64,000 nucleotides of DNA from Streptomyces diacarni (GCF_003323715.1 NZ_QOIN01000066.1:124001-188000), one strand, 5' to 3'; counted from the first letter of the stretch, positions 51,069 to 60,379 are shown. Numbers and translations are program-made. Notes: generated by a model not told the origin, from the sequence alone.

Positions 51069-51315
51069 CGACTGATCTTGCCAGACGCAGTCGCGCCGAG
51101 CTACCGGCTCAGCCGAGCTACCGAATCAGCGGAGCCACAGGGCTCGACGGCGGAGTGCGGGAGCCTCCGCACCCACCGTGGGCGTCGGCCGCCGCCGTGT
51201 CAGGGCCGCCCGTCTGCTCGGCTTGCCCGGGGGACTCCCGTCTTGGCCGCAGGGCCCTCATCTTGCGCGCGGGGTGCGAGGTTCCTCAGCGGAGGCTTGT
51301 CGTGCTGCGAGACCG

Positions 51316-52080
51316 TCATTCCGCCTGCTCGGGTGAACTCGGTCGTGGTGGCGCGGTGTCGTTCGGGGCTGTTTCGGATGTGGTGTGCAGGACCTCGCGG
51401 GCCTGCTCGGCGGCGCGGGTGATGGATTCGCTGATGAAATCGAGGAAGCGGGCGATGTTTTCCAGTCGGGCGGCGGCCGGGGTCTGGGGGCCCAGGACGG
51501 TGGCGCCTTGGCGCGCGACCTCGACGAACCTGTCGTTGGAACGGGCGCTGGCGATCGTCGCCTGGTAGAAGAGTTCGTTGTCGACGACGTAACGGGCGCG
51601 GCGTTCGTCGCGTTCTCGGCGGACGAGGCTCTGGCTCTCCAGGAATGTGATCGCCTTGGAGATGGACGCAGGGCTGACCTGGAGGCGCTGGGCGAGTCCG
51701 GACGCGGTGAGGCTGCCCGTGTCCGTGGTGAACAGGCAGGTCAGCACCCGGGCCGGCATCTTGGCCAGGCCTGAGGCCATGAGCACGGTGGTGAGTGTCT
51801 CCGCGTACTCGGCCATGGCCTCGGGGTCGCGCCCATGTGGCTGAGGGGCTGAGTCGGTCCCTTGGGAGGCGGCGGGCCTGCGCCGGTGGGCGCGGCGTTC
51901 CGTGGCGCGGTGGGCCAAGTCGGCGCGATAGGCGGCGGGGCCTCCGTTGCGCATCACCTCACGCGTGATCGTCGACGTCGGACGGTCGAGTCCGCGGGCG
52001 ATCTGTGCGTAGGGCAGATCGTCGGCCAGCCCGAGAGCGATCTGCCGGCGTTCCTGCTGTGTGAGTCTGCCTCCCGGCAT
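51316..52080 (-). CDS. GbsR/MarR-family regulator with N-terminal IS30-like HTH
   Basis: 254 residues. Residues ~5-60 form a helix-turn-helix of the type seen in IS30 transposases (LTQQERRQIALGLAD, then IARGLDRPTSTITREVMRNGG). Residues ~105-240 are a MarR/GbsR domain with a second helix-turn-helix (LAQRLQVSPASISKAITFLESQ). ATG at 52080 has AGGGAGA upstream; ATG at 52107 is also possible. It is divergent from the DUF4097 gene, with TTGCAA boxes between them. Confidence 0.85.
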   Translation of the reverse strand: MPGGRLTQQERRQIALGLADDLPYAQIARGLDRPTSTITREVMRNGGPAAYRADLAHRATERRAHRRRPAASQGTDSAPQPHGRDPEAMAEYAETLTTVLMASGLAKMPARVLTCLFTTDTGSLTASGLAQRLQVSPASISKAITFLESQSLVRRERDERRARYVVDNELFYQATIASARSNDRFVEVARQGATVLGPQTPAAARLENIARFLDFISESITRAAEQAREVLHTTSETAPNDTAPPRPSSPEQAE

Positions 52081-52160
52081 CGCGCTCTCCCTGGGTTGCT
52101 CCGTCATGGCGAGTCCTGCTGGGGACCATCTGCATCCCACCGTAGCCTTCACTTTCACTT

Positions 52161-52260
52161 CATTGCAACGGTGGGGAAGGGGCGTTGCAATGCACTCTCA
52201 AGTGATTGCAATGATATGTGGCTACTACCTGCAGTGATAGGGAACGAATGCAACATTGCA
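52161..52260. promoter_or_regulatory. TTGCAA box array in the GbsR/DUF4097 divergent region
   Basis: CATTGCAACG (52161-52170) and its exact inverse CGTTGCAATG (52183-52192) are 12 bp apart; GATTGCAATG is at 52204-52213 and TGCAACATTGCA at 52249-52260. The first pair supplies TTGCAA-N17-TGCAAT on the minus strand, a possible promoter of the regulator gene. The last box abuts the -35 of the DUF4097 promoter. Confidence 0.7.
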
Positions 52261-52261
52261 G

Positions 52262-52290
52262 TTGTCGTCGCCTGTAAAGCGCCGTAGCGT
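52262..52290 (+). promoter_or_regulatory. Promoter of the DUF4097 gene
   Basis: TTGTCG (52262-52267), 17-bp spacer, TAGCGT (52285-52290). This leaves a ~34-nt leader with a GGAG ribosome site. Confidence 0.55.
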
Positions 52291-52330
52291 TTCGTGCATC
52301 GGAAACAACCGCCGAGCACTGGAGAGCATG

Positions 52331-52996
52331 ATGCACACGTTCGATACGCCCGCCCCCGTCTCCGTCGTCCTGAACATTCCCGCCGGGAGGATTCAGTTCA
52401 TCGCGGCCGACCGCGCCGACACCACCGTGGAGATTCGGCCCGCCGACCCCGCCAAGAGCCGCGACGTCCAGACCGCCGAGCAGGCCACCGTCGCCTACAC
52501 CGACGGCGTCCTGAACGTTGAGACCTCTGAGTCCCGCAGTCGGCTCGTCGGGTCCTCCGGTTCTCTGGAGGTCACCGTGCAACTTCCGGCCGGTTCCCGC
52601 GTCGAGGCGAAGGCCGCCGGCTGCGAGGTGCGCGGCGTCGGCCGCCTGGGTGAGGTCGTGTGCGAGGGCGCGTACCGCCGAATCAAGATCGACGAGGCTG
52701 CGAGCGTCCACCTCGCCGCGGTCGACGGCGATGTCGAGGTCGGTCGGCTGGGCGGCCCCGCGGAGATCAGCACCGCACGAGGTGACATCACGATCGGCGA
52801 AGCTGCGGGTGGCACCGTCGTCCTGCACACCCGGTCCGGCGACATCTCGCTCACCGCCGCCGCTGGTGTCTCGGCTGCCCTGGTCGCCGACACCGGGCAT
52901 GGCCGGATCAGCAACGCGCTCAAGAACGACGGCACCACGGCACTCGACGTCCGCGCCAGCACCGCCCACGGGGACATCAGCGCCAGCAGCCTTTGA
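52331..52996 (+). CDS. DUF4097 family beta-strand-repeat protein
   Basis: 221 residues, cytosolic, made of short beta-strand repeats with GD-I/V motifs (VDGDVEVGRLGG, ARGDITIGEA, RSGDISLTAA, HGDISASSL), which would form a right-handed beta solenoid. No enzymatic residues are apparent. Genes of this type often sit next to GbsR-like regulators in Streptomyces, but their role is unknown. ATG at 52331 (or 52328) follows GGAG. Confidence 0.82.
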   Translation: MHTFDTPAPVSVVLNIPAGRIQFIAADRADTTVEIRPADPAKSRDVQTAEQATVAYTDGVLNVETSESRSRLVGSSGSLEVTVQLPAGSRVEAKAAGCEVRGVGRLGEVVCEGAYRRIKIDEAASVHLAAVDGDVEVGRLGGPAEISTARGDITIGEAAGGTVVLHTRSGDISLTAAAGVSAALVADTGHGRISNALKNDGTTALDVRASTAHGDISASSL

Positions 52997-53062
52997 CGCG
53001 CAGCCTGGAAAGAGCGGAAGGGGACTGGCCGACCGGCCTTGGGCGACCGCGTTTCTCGCCGA

Positions 53063-53118
53063 GGGCCGACCGCCGAGGACCGACCGCCGAGGGCCGACCG
53101 CCGAGGGCCGAGGGCCGA
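53063..53118 (+). repeat. 14-bp tandem repeats between DUF4097 and hydrolase genes
   Basis: Three copies of GGGCCGACCGCCGA (one base differs in the second), followed by two 7-bp half units. Confidence 0.8.
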
Positions 53119-53206
53119 TGAGCGGGGCCAGCCTCCGTCGACGAGCCGAGTGCCCGTCCCCTCGAAGCTCTGCCCCCTACTCCATGGGCTGACCCCGAGC
53201 ACGCCG

Positions 53207-53246
53207 AACAAGATGCTTCACGCGACAACAAGATGCTTCACGCGAC
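53207..53246 (+). repeat. Perfect 20-bp tandem duplication
   Basis: Unit AACAAGATGCTTCACGCGAC, two adjacent identical copies, ending 15 bp before the hydrolase start. Each copy includes an out-of-frame ATG. Confidence 0.9.
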
Positions 53247-53261
53247 CGAGGAGACAGACCC

Positions 53262-54089
53262 ATGAAGAGCAACAGCACCGCCGCACAGTGGACCGGCATG
53301 GTGCCGGTCGACGACACGGCCCTGGCCGTCACCGACAGCGGCGGCGACGGGATCCCCGTGCTCTACCTCAACGGCCAGTTCGCCACCCAAGGTTATTGGC
53401 GGCAGGTCATCACCGACCTCGGACCGACGTGGCGGCACATCACCTTCGACGGGCGGGCGCGCGGCAAGAAGTCGGGGTGCTCGGCCGACTACTCCTTCGA
53501 GGCAGCCGTCCGTGATGTCGACGCCGTGCTGGCGGCCCGGGGCGTGGACCGGGCGTTGCTGGTGGGCTGGTCCTACGGAGCGGTTGTCGCGGCGCACTGG
53601 GCCCACCGCCACCCGGCCCGCACCCTGGGCGCCGTCCTGGTCGACGGCGCGTTCCCGTACGACTGGCTCGACGAGGCCATGGAGCAGAGGATTCGGAAGC
53701 TGTTCCGGCGGATGAGATGGTTCATGCCGCTGCTGCGCCCGACGGGCCTGACCCCGCGGATGTCCGCCGAGCAACAGGCGGACAGCAACATCGAGCTCGG
53801 CAGGCTCTCCCGCGAGCAGGAGCTGGGGCCCGTGCTGAACGGCATCACCGTCCCGGTGCGGTACGTGGTCGCTTCCGGCACGTCCCTCGGGAGCCGAGGA
53901 GACGAGCAGGAGCGGATACGTGCCGGCCTCGACGCGGTGACCGTCGCCAACGCACACATCCGCGTCAGCGCGAAGGTGGAGAGCAACCACGGTGCGCTGC
54001 TGAAGAAGGACCACCAGGCGATCACCGGCGCCGTCCGCGAGGTCGTCGCCCTCCACAGCGGAAGCGCGGCGGAGGGCCCGGCCCACTGA
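53262..54089 (+). CDS. Alpha/beta hydrolase
   Basis: 275 residues. Nucleophile S104 in VGWSYGAVVA, acidic residue in LVDGAF, and H243 in SNHGALLKKD complete the triad. Cap helices at ~140-190. Substrate unknown. GAGGAG upstream. It follows the DUF4097 gene by 265 bp on the same strand, so it may share the GbsR-controlled transcript. Confidence 0.85.
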   Translation: MKSNSTAAQWTGMVPVDDTALAVTDSGGDGIPVLYLNGQFATQGYWRQVITDLGPTWRHITFDGRARGKKSGCSADYSFEAAVRDVDAVLAARGVDRALLVGWSYGAVVAAHWAHRHPARTLGAVLVDGAFPYDWLDEAMEQRIRKLFRRMRWFMPLLRPTGLTPRMSAEQQADSNIELGRLSREQELGPVLNGITVPVRYVVASGTSLGSRGDEQERIRAGLDAVTVANAHIRVSAKVESNHGALLKKDHQAITGAVREVVALHSGSAAEGPAH

Positions 54090-54297
54090 GGGGCCAGTCA
54101 GGACAACGGCGTCCACCGACGACCACTCGTCTCGTATCGGAGCGAAGGCGTACGCGGCACCGGCGGACATCCCGTTTCCGACGCTGAGCGGGGCCACATC
54201 GTGCGGGGCCGTGAAGCCCGTGTACCTGACAACTTCCCCTTCCGGGCTCTGGAGAGCGACGGTGTGCGGCGCGCGTATGTGGAGGGGGCCGAGTGCG

Positions 54298-54317
54298 GGG
54301 CCCCGTGCGCGGGGCCC
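54298..54317. terminator. Hairpin before the zinc-finger gene end
   Basis: An 8-bp perfect stem (GGGCCCCG), 4-nt loop, 7 bp past the minus-strand stop at 54324. Confidence 0.65.
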
Positions 54318-54323
54318 GTTGCG

Positions 54324-55496
54324 TCAGGTTTCGCGGGTGCGGGGCCGGCCGCGATCGTGCACCGGCCCGCTCGCATCGGAGTCGTCGAGGACGTGCCGCA
54401 GGATCTTGGTCCACCGGAGCTCATCGGCATCTCGCCACCGGTGACGGCACGAGGCGCACTGCCAGTGCGGATCGTCCCGCCGTACTTCGCAGCCTTCGCG
54501 CGCAGCTGCCACCAATCCCAGCTCCTGGGCACGCAGCGTCGCCGTTCCGGGGAGATGCAGCCCGCCGACCACCGGCACCGGTGTTCCGCCACAGCGTGGG
54601 CACGGTGGTGGTGGGGGAGGCGGCGGAGAAGCAGGAAGCTCCCGGTGCGGCAGTGTGAACGCGTAGCTCCGCTGCGCCCCGCACCTCTGGCAGGCGCCGC
54701 CGAAACGGGCGACGAGCCGCTCGCCGTCCTCGGCGAGCGTGTTGTTCCACAAGCAGCGCAACTCCCCGCAGGAACAAGGGCGGTGAGCGACATCGATGAG
54801 TGCCTCGATGCCGGAGACGTGACCCTCCTCGGCCGGAGGCCCCGTCACATCATCGGCGCCGTCGGCAGCGGCGGGGGTGGCTCCCGAACCCCTGCACTCG
54901 ACACACCGGCCCGGCCCCGAGTTGCCCGCGGCGCACCAGCACCGCCCCCAACTCATGCCGCTGTCGCTGCGACCGGTGCCCTCACAGTCCATGCATATGC
55001 CCCAACCGTGGCAGTCGTCACACAGCACCCCGTCGAGCGTGCTGGTGGTGAAGAGCGGCTGATGCAGTGCGCGGCCGGTGAATTCGACCGGCGTCCACCC
55101 TGTGAACGTCAGGATGCCCGGTCCGGCTCCCTCGTGGATCCGGACCGCGCAACCCGCGCGTCGCGCCGTGGCCAGGCGTCCCCCGGCGAGGTCCTCGTGG
55201 CCTGGGCCTGCCGCCCGTCCTGGGCTTGCCGTCCACCATGACCCTGCCGCCCATCCGGCCGCCGCGAAGGCGTGCGAGACGTCGTCCAGGTCGGGGGACG
55301 CCGGGCGTGCGTCCCCACCGACGGCGACCAGGAGCACATGGCGCCGACCGACGGGCCGGGGCTCGTGAAGCCGCACCGTGTCGCACCACGTACGGACCAC
55401 CACCGGCCGGCGGTCCGGGTACAGGGACGAGGAGATGTCCAACAGCTCCTGCCGCAACCACGCCGCACCACCCTCTGCCACAGCACTTGCGCCCAC
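54324..55496 (-). CDS. Unrecognised protein with DnaJ-like CxxCxGxG and zinc-ribbon motifs
   Basis: 390 residues. The N-terminal ~150 residues have a small alpha/beta look. Residues ~160-210 contain CDDCHGWG, CMDCEGTG and CVECRGSG, the spacing of the DnaJ zinc-finger domain, with an extra CWCAAG. Then CSCGELRCLW, CQRCGA, CPRCGG and CASCRHRW suggest two or more further zinc ribbons. No J-domain or helicase motif is seen. Such domains bind unfolded proteins or nucleic acids. GTG start is uncertain. I do not recognise the family. Confidence 0.68.
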   Translation of the reverse strand: MGASAVAEGGAAWLRQELLDISSSLYPDRRPVVVRTWCDTVRLHEPRPVGRRHVLLVAVGGDARPASPDLDDVSHAFAAAGWAAGSWWTASPGRAAGPGHEDLAGGRLATARRAGCAVRIHEGAGPGILTFTGWTPVEFTGRALHQPLFTTSTLDGVLCDDCHGWGICMDCEGTGRSDSGMSWGRCWCAAGNSGPGRCVECRGSGATPAAADGADDVTGPPAEEGHVSGIEALIDVAHRPCSCGELRCLWNNTLAEDGERLVARFGGACQRCGAQRSYAFTLPHRELPASPPPPPPPPCPRCGGTPVPVVGGLHLPGTATLRAQELGLVAAAREGCEVRRDDPHWQCASCRHRWRDADELRWTKILRHVLDDSDASGPVHDRGRPRTRET

Positions 55497-55700
55497 GGTC
55501 TGCCGCCGCCTTTCTCCTGGTTCCGCCGAGCCGATTCTCCGGCCATCTCGTACACCGTCCTCCCATGCGTGGCGCGTATGGCGCGTATGGCGCGGGTTAC
55601 GGAGGTGAGAGGGAAACGTGGTGGCGCCGCGTCGGCCATCGGGCCACCCCTCGTTCGCTTCCGACCGCCTGCCACCGACCGTTGGTCCTCGTAGGTGCTC

Positions 55701-56063
55701 CTACTCGCCGTCCGCGAGCTGGTCACAGCTGCACCAGACGGCGTCACAGGGCTGACCGACCTCGCTGCCGTAGGGCGCGAGCCCTCGCATGAGCGTGAGA
55801 ACCTCCTCTTGTTCCTCGTCGACCAGCGGGGCCCGGGTGCCGGTATCGAGGTCCCAGCCGCGGGCCCGGCCCGCCGGATCGTCCAGGTCGCCGACGGGCA
55901 CGCCGCCGATGAACAGCGTGAACAGCGGATGGTCGGGGAAGTCGTTGAGCCGCAACACCCACCAGGTGCGGTCGACCCGCGCGGCGTAGACGAACACGGG
56001 GGAACCGGTGCGTCGCCATACGACGGGGCGTGCCAGGACGTCCAAGCGCTCATCCACGGACAC
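55701..56063 (-). CDS. Hypothetical protein, neighbour of the zinc-finger gene
   Basis: 120 residues. Soluble, tryptophan-rich in the centre (WWVLRLNDFPDHPLFTLFI), acidic at the C-terminus with CDAVWCSCDQL near the end. The start could be TTG 56093, GTG 56063 or GTG 56057; none has a good ribosome site. It lies upstream of, and on the same strand as, the zinc-finger gene with a 204-bp gap. Confidence 0.55.
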   Translation of the reverse strand: MSVDERLDVLARPVVWRRTGSPVFVYAARVDRTWWVLRLNDFPDHPLFTLFIGGVPVGDLDDPAGRARGWDLDTGTRAPLVDEEQEEVLTLMRGLAPYGSEVGQPCDAVWCSCDQLADGE

Positions 56064-56262
56064 AGCATGTGCCGTGCGTCGAGCCCATGGCAAGAACCTG
56101 CCCTTCGCCGGGTGCAGCCCGCTCGGGACCCGTTTCAGCCCAGATCCGTGTGCTGAGGCTGCCGGCCGGTTGAGGTGGCCGCCTCCGGGCCCCCGGACGG
56201 TGGCGGAAACGACCTGGGTGGGTGCCTGAGCAGGCGGGATGACCGGACTCCCGGTCGCCCCG

Positions 56263-56314
56263 CCTGCTTATGGAGCCCGGCCTGCCCACCTGCTTATGGA
56301 GCCCCGCCTGCCCA
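56263..56314 (+). repeat. 26-bp tandem duplication
   Basis: Two adjacent 26-bp copies beginning CCTGCTTATGGAGCCC, with one base different. It lies downstream of the GT39 gene on the minus strand, and may be part of its 3' untranslated region. Confidence 0.85.
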
Positions 56315-56341
56315 GGGGCCGCGCGTGGGCGTTGCGGGGGG

Positions 56342-58624
56342 TCAGCTCTCGGACGGCCTGGGTTTCGTCAGGTCGTAGAACGTGGCACCGCCCACCGTGA
56401 CCTCGCTGAAGTTCTTCGCCACCCACGAGCTGATCGCGGAGGCGGTGCCCTGGCCGCCGCCGGGGCCCATGCCACCGGACAGGAAGTAGTGGATCTTCCC
56501 TTCCTTCACGTACCGCTTGAACTGCGTCGGCGTGGGTGACGGGTCGCTGCCGTTGAAGCCGCCGATGGCCATGACCGGAGACTCGGTGGCTAGTTGGTAG
56601 CTCGCGGCGTTCTGCGAGCCGACCGCTGCCGCGACCCAGACGTAGTCCGACGCGTTCTTCCGCAGCATGGCGCCGGCCTTGGACGACACGTTGCTGCCGT
56701 TGAGCAGCCCGCCCATGCGGCCGCCGCCCATCGCGCCGGGTCCGCCACGGCTCTTGCTCGCCCCGTTCTTCCGGCCCTCTTGAGCCTGCCGGCCCTGTTG
56801 GCTCTGCTGACTCTTGTGGCCGTGCGCGCTCCCACCGCCCTGCCCCTTGCCGCCGGCAGGTGGGAAGCCGCCGTTGCCCTGGCCCTGCGGACCTCCCGGC
56901 GCACCCCGCCCACCGCCGGTACCGCCGCCGTCACGGCCTCCGGGCATTCCTTGGGCGTTGCCGGGGCCGCCCTGCCGGCTGTGGTCCTGTTTGCTGTTCT
57001 GGCCGTCCGGCATCCCGGGCGGTGCACCGCCCGGACCGCCGCCGCCCGGACCTCCCATTCCGCCGCGGACGGACGGGCCCGCGGTGACGATGGAGCCGGC
57101 CTTCGGCGTGCCCACGGTGTTGAGCGTGTACGCCACCGGCCCGGCCACCGCGGCCAGCAGACCGGCGGCCGCCACGGCCGCGCCGAGCCGACGCGGCAGC
57201 GCTCGCTGGGCGAGCAACCCGAGCGCGGCGAGAACGCCCACGACCAGAACCGCCCAGCGCAGCCAGGGAAACCAGCCCGGGGTCCGACCGAGCAGCACGT
57301 ACGACCACACGGCCGTTCCGGCCACCGCCCCCGTGAGCACCCCCGCGCACCACATCTTTTCCCGTTCCCGCCACAACAGCACACCGCCGAGGGCGGCGGT
57401 CGCGGCGATGTAGGGCGCCAGCGCGATGTTGTAGTACTGATGGAAGATGCCGGACATGAAGCTGAAGACCACGGATGTGATCACCAGCGAGCCGCCCCAC
57501 AGCAGGAACGACGAGCGCAGTCCGTCCGTGCGAGCCGCCTTGCGGGTGAGGAGCAGACCGCTGATCAGCAGCAGTAGCGCGGCCGGCAGCAGCCACGCGA
57601 TCTGGCCGCCCATGTCGCCGCTGAACAGCCTGCCGAGGCCGGTCTCGCCCCAGCCTCCGCCACCGCCTCCCGGGCCCCCTCCGGGTTCGCCGCCCGGCCC
57701 ACCGCCCTGGCCGCCTGGGGCGCCGCCTCCGACGCTGCCGGTCTCGTTGCCGGTGAGACGTCCGAACCCGTTGTAGCCGAAGGTCAGTTCCAGGAAGCTG
57801 TTCGTCTGCGAACCACCGACGTACGGGCGGGAAGAGGCGGGCCACAGCTCGACAAGCGCCACCCACCAGCCGGCCGTCACCACCATCGTGAGGCCGCCGA
57901 GCAGCAGCTGGCTGATCCGGCGGCGCACCGGCGTCGGCGCGCACACCAGGTACACCAGTGCGGCGACCGGCAGGACCAACCACGCCTGCAGAGTCTTGAC
58001 GAGGAACGCGAACCCGAAACAGGCGCCCGCGAGCACGAGCCACTTGGTCCGCACGTCCTCGAGCGCCCGCTCGACGCAGTACAGCGCGCACACCATCAGC
58101 AAGCACAGCAGCGCGTCCGGATTGTTGAAGCGGAACATCAGGGCGGCTACCGGTGTGACCACGAGCAACGCACCGGCGAGCAGTGCGGCGGCTGGGCCGA
58201 CTCGGCGCCGTACAGCGGCGAACAGCACGCCTACCGCAGCGATACCCATGAGCGCCTCAGGCACCAGGATCTGCCACGAGCCGAGGCCGAAGAGGCGCAC
58301 CGACGCAGCCATCGGCCACAGGGCGGCCGGGGGTTTGTCGACGGTGATGGCGTTGCCCGCGTCGAGCGCACCGAACAGGAACGCCTTCCAGCTGGCGCTG
58401 CCGGCCTGTGCCGCCGCGGAGTAGAAGGAGTTCGCGTACCCGGACGAACCAAGACTCCACAGGTACAGCGCTGCGGTGCAGAGGAGCAGTGCCCAGAACG
58501 CGGGGCGCTCCCAGCGCGGCCGTGCCGCCTGCCGCGCGCGCATCCGGGCGCGCATCCGGGCGCGCAGCCCGGATGCGTCGCCGGGCTGTGCGCCGGCCGA
58601 GCCGGGGTGGGCGAAGGTGGTCAT
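56342..58624 (-). CDS. GT39/ArnT-like membrane glycosyltransferase
   Basis: 760 residues, ~12 helices. The N-terminal part has the family's SSGYANSFYSAAAQAGSASWKAFLFG and the DKPP motif (acidic catalytic Asp and KPP) at ~97-100. Gly-rich loops occur at ~297-323 and a long Gly/Pro/Gln-rich stretch at ~513-625, followed by a soluble C-terminal domain (~625-755). It transfers a sugar from a polyprenyl-phosphate donor outside the membrane. It overlaps the upstream GT2 gene by ATGA and is coupled to it, so that GT2 very likely supplies the lipid-linked sugar. Confidence 0.88.
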   Translation of the reverse strand: MTTFAHPGSAGAQPGDASGLRARMRARMRARQAARPRWERPAFWALLLCTAALYLWSLGSSGYANSFYSAAAQAGSASWKAFLFGALDAGNAITVDKPPAALWPMAASVRLFGLGSWQILVPEALMGIAAVGVLFAAVRRRVGPAAALLAGALLVVTPVAALMFRFNNPDALLCLLMVCALYCVERALEDVRTKWLVLAGACFGFAFLVKTLQAWLVLPVAALVYLVCAPTPVRRRISQLLLGGLTMVVTAGWWVALVELWPASSRPYVGGSQTNSFLELTFGYNGFGRLTGNETGSVGGGAPGGQGGGPGGEPGGGPGGGGGGWGETGLGRLFSGDMGGQIAWLLPAALLLLISGLLLTRKAARTDGLRSSFLLWGGSLVITSVVFSFMSGIFHQYYNIALAPYIAATAALGGVLLWREREKMWCAGVLTGAVAGTAVWSYVLLGRTPGWFPWLRWAVLVVGVLAALGLLAQRALPRRLGAAVAAAGLLAAVAGPVAYTLNTVGTPKAGSIVTAGPSVRGGMGGPGGGGPGGAPPGMPDGQNSKQDHSRQGGPGNAQGMPGGRDGGGTGGGRGAPGGPQGQGNGGFPPAGGKGQGGGSAHGHKSQQSQQGRQAQEGRKNGASKSRGGPGAMGGGRMGGLLNGSNVSSKAGAMLRKNASDYVWVAAAVGSQNAASYQLATESPVMAIGGFNGSDPSPTPTQFKRYVKEGKIHYFLSGGMGPGGGQGTASAISSWVAKNFSEVTVGGATFYDLTKPRPSES

Positions 58625-60081
58625 GATGCGGTGGTCCGTTCGGCGTCGTAGGGAAGTGCCGCGTCGGCTGCGCCGACCTCGGGCCCGCCGTCGGCTGGGC
58701 GGTCGTTTCCGGGGCGATCCTCGTCGGGGCGGTCGTCATCGGTCCCGCCCTCCTCGGGACGGTCGTCGCAGTTGGAGAAGACCCAGGAGCGGAAGAGCAC
58801 GAACCGCAGCACCGTCGCCGCCAGGTTGGCGACGATCAGGACTGCGGCCTCCGTGCTGCGACCGGCCTGCGGGTCGGCGAAGTCGAGCGCGGCCAGCGAA
58901 CCGCTGGTGAGTACCAGCCCGATGCCGAACACCAGCAGGCCCTGGGCATGGTGCCGGGCGGCGCGGGCACGCCCCCGGACGCCGAAGGTCAGCCGCCGGT
59001 TGGCTGCCGTGTTGGCGATTGCGGACAGCAGCAGCGCCAGCCCGTTGGCAACCTGGACACCGGCCACCTGCCGCAGCAGCACGAACAGCATGAGATTCAG
59101 CAGCGTGCTGAACGCGCCGACGGCGCAGAACCCGATGAGCTGTCCCGGAAGTCCGCCCGGCACGTCGCTCACGGCTCGGTCTCTTGGGTCGTCGCCGAAC
59201 GGACGGCGCAGCCGGTCCAGCGGCAGCGCGCCGTTGGCCAGTGCACGGCCGACACGCCACACCCCTTTCAGGTCGTCGACGGCGGTGCGGACGATGTCGA
59301 CGCGGCTGTCGGGGTCGTCGATCCAGTCGACGGGAACCTCGTGGATACGCAGTCCCGCCCGCTCGGCGAGCACCAGCACCTCGGTGTCGAAGAACCAGCC
59401 GGTGTCCTCGACGAGTGGCAGGAGCAGATCGGCGACATCGCCGCGGATCGCCTTGAAACCGCACTGCGCGTCGCTGAAGCGGGCGGCCAGAGACCTGCGG
59501 AGGATGAGGTTGTAGGAGCGGGAGACGAACTCCCGTTTGGCGCCGCGTACCACGCGGGAGCTGCCCGCGAGACGGGTGCCGATGGCGATGTCCGAGTGCC
59601 CGGAGATCAGCGGGGCGACGAGCGGCAGCAGCGCGTTGAGGTCGGTCGACAGGTCCACATCCATGTACGCGCGCACCGGCGCGCTGGAGGCACCCCACAC
59701 TTGGCGCAGCGCGCGGCCGCGGCCCTTCTGCTCCAGCCGCACGACGCCGACCTCGGCATATTCGTCGGCGAGCCGGCCGGCGACGATCGGTGTCCGGTCG
59801 GTGCTCGCGTTGTCGGCGATCGTGATGCGGAACCCGTACGGGAACGTGTGGCGCAGGAACATGTGCAGGCGGCGGACGCACGGCTCCAGGTCGGCTTCCT
59901 CGTTGTAGACCGGGACGACGACATCCAGGACGGTTCGCGTGGTGCGGCCGGCGTGCGTGTGCGCGACGGTGAGGTGGCGGCGAGCAGGCAGCGTCGTCGG
60001 GAGGCCTGAGGCGCGGGCGCCGTGATGTCCGCCGCCTTCCCCGGGCAGCGCCCCGGTGCCGCTGGTGGTCTTGGTTGGCAT
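58621..60081 (-). CDS. Bifunctional GT2 (DPM-type) glycosyltransferase with GtrA-like domain
   Basis: 486 residues. The GT2 catalytic domain (~52-300) has VVVPVYNEE and the metal-binding MDVDLS (DxD, ~140). The C-terminal GtrA domain (~330-440) has four helices (QLIGFCAVGAFSTLLN and later). Such fusions make a polyprenyl-phosphate sugar and flip it. ATG at 60081 was chosen because the open frame upstream is not coding-like; its ribosome site is weak. The C-terminus is Asp/Arg-rich and variable. Confidence 0.88.
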   Translation of the reverse strand: MPTKTTSGTGALPGEGGGHHGARASGLPTTLPARRHLTVAHTHAGRTTRTVLDVVVPVYNEEADLEPCVRRLHMFLRHTFPYGFRITIADNASTDRTPIVAGRLADEYAEVGVVRLEQKGRGRALRQVWGASSAPVRAYMDVDLSTDLNALLPLVAPLISGHSDIAIGTRLAGSSRVVRGAKREFVSRSYNLILRRSLAARFSDAQCGFKAIRGDVADLLLPLVEDTGWFFDTEVLVLAERAGLRIHEVPVDWIDDPDSRVDIVRTAVDDLKGVWRVGRALANGALPLDRLRRPFGDDPRDRAVSDVPGGLPGQLIGFCAVGAFSTLLNLMLFVLLRQVAGVQVANGLALLLSAIANTAANRRLTFGVRGRARAARHHAQGLLVFGIGLVLTSGSLAALDFADPQAGRSTEAAVLIVANLAATVLRFVLFRSWVFSNCDDRPEEGGTDDDRPDEDRPGNDRPADGGPEVGAADAALPYDAERTTAS

Positions 60082-60379
60082 GGTTGCGACGCTCGCGAAC
60101 CGCCCTGTACCTGGCCTGTGGCCCACCTGTGTCCCGGCTGTGCATCCGAGAAGCGCTGCATGCCTGAGCGACGTGCCCCAGACTTGCACCGTTTTCTCAG
60201 TACACCAAGTCCGCTCGTGCCCGGGCAGCCTCACGCGACCGCGGACGGGTCGGTGCGGCCCGATACGGGGCCATGGCACATGCGTTGTCGTGTCCGCCGA
60301 GACGGGTTTGCTTCGGTGAGTTGTGGTCACCCGCCGCTGTGCAACCGGACGTCGACGCGAGGAAAGCGAGTTGAGAACG

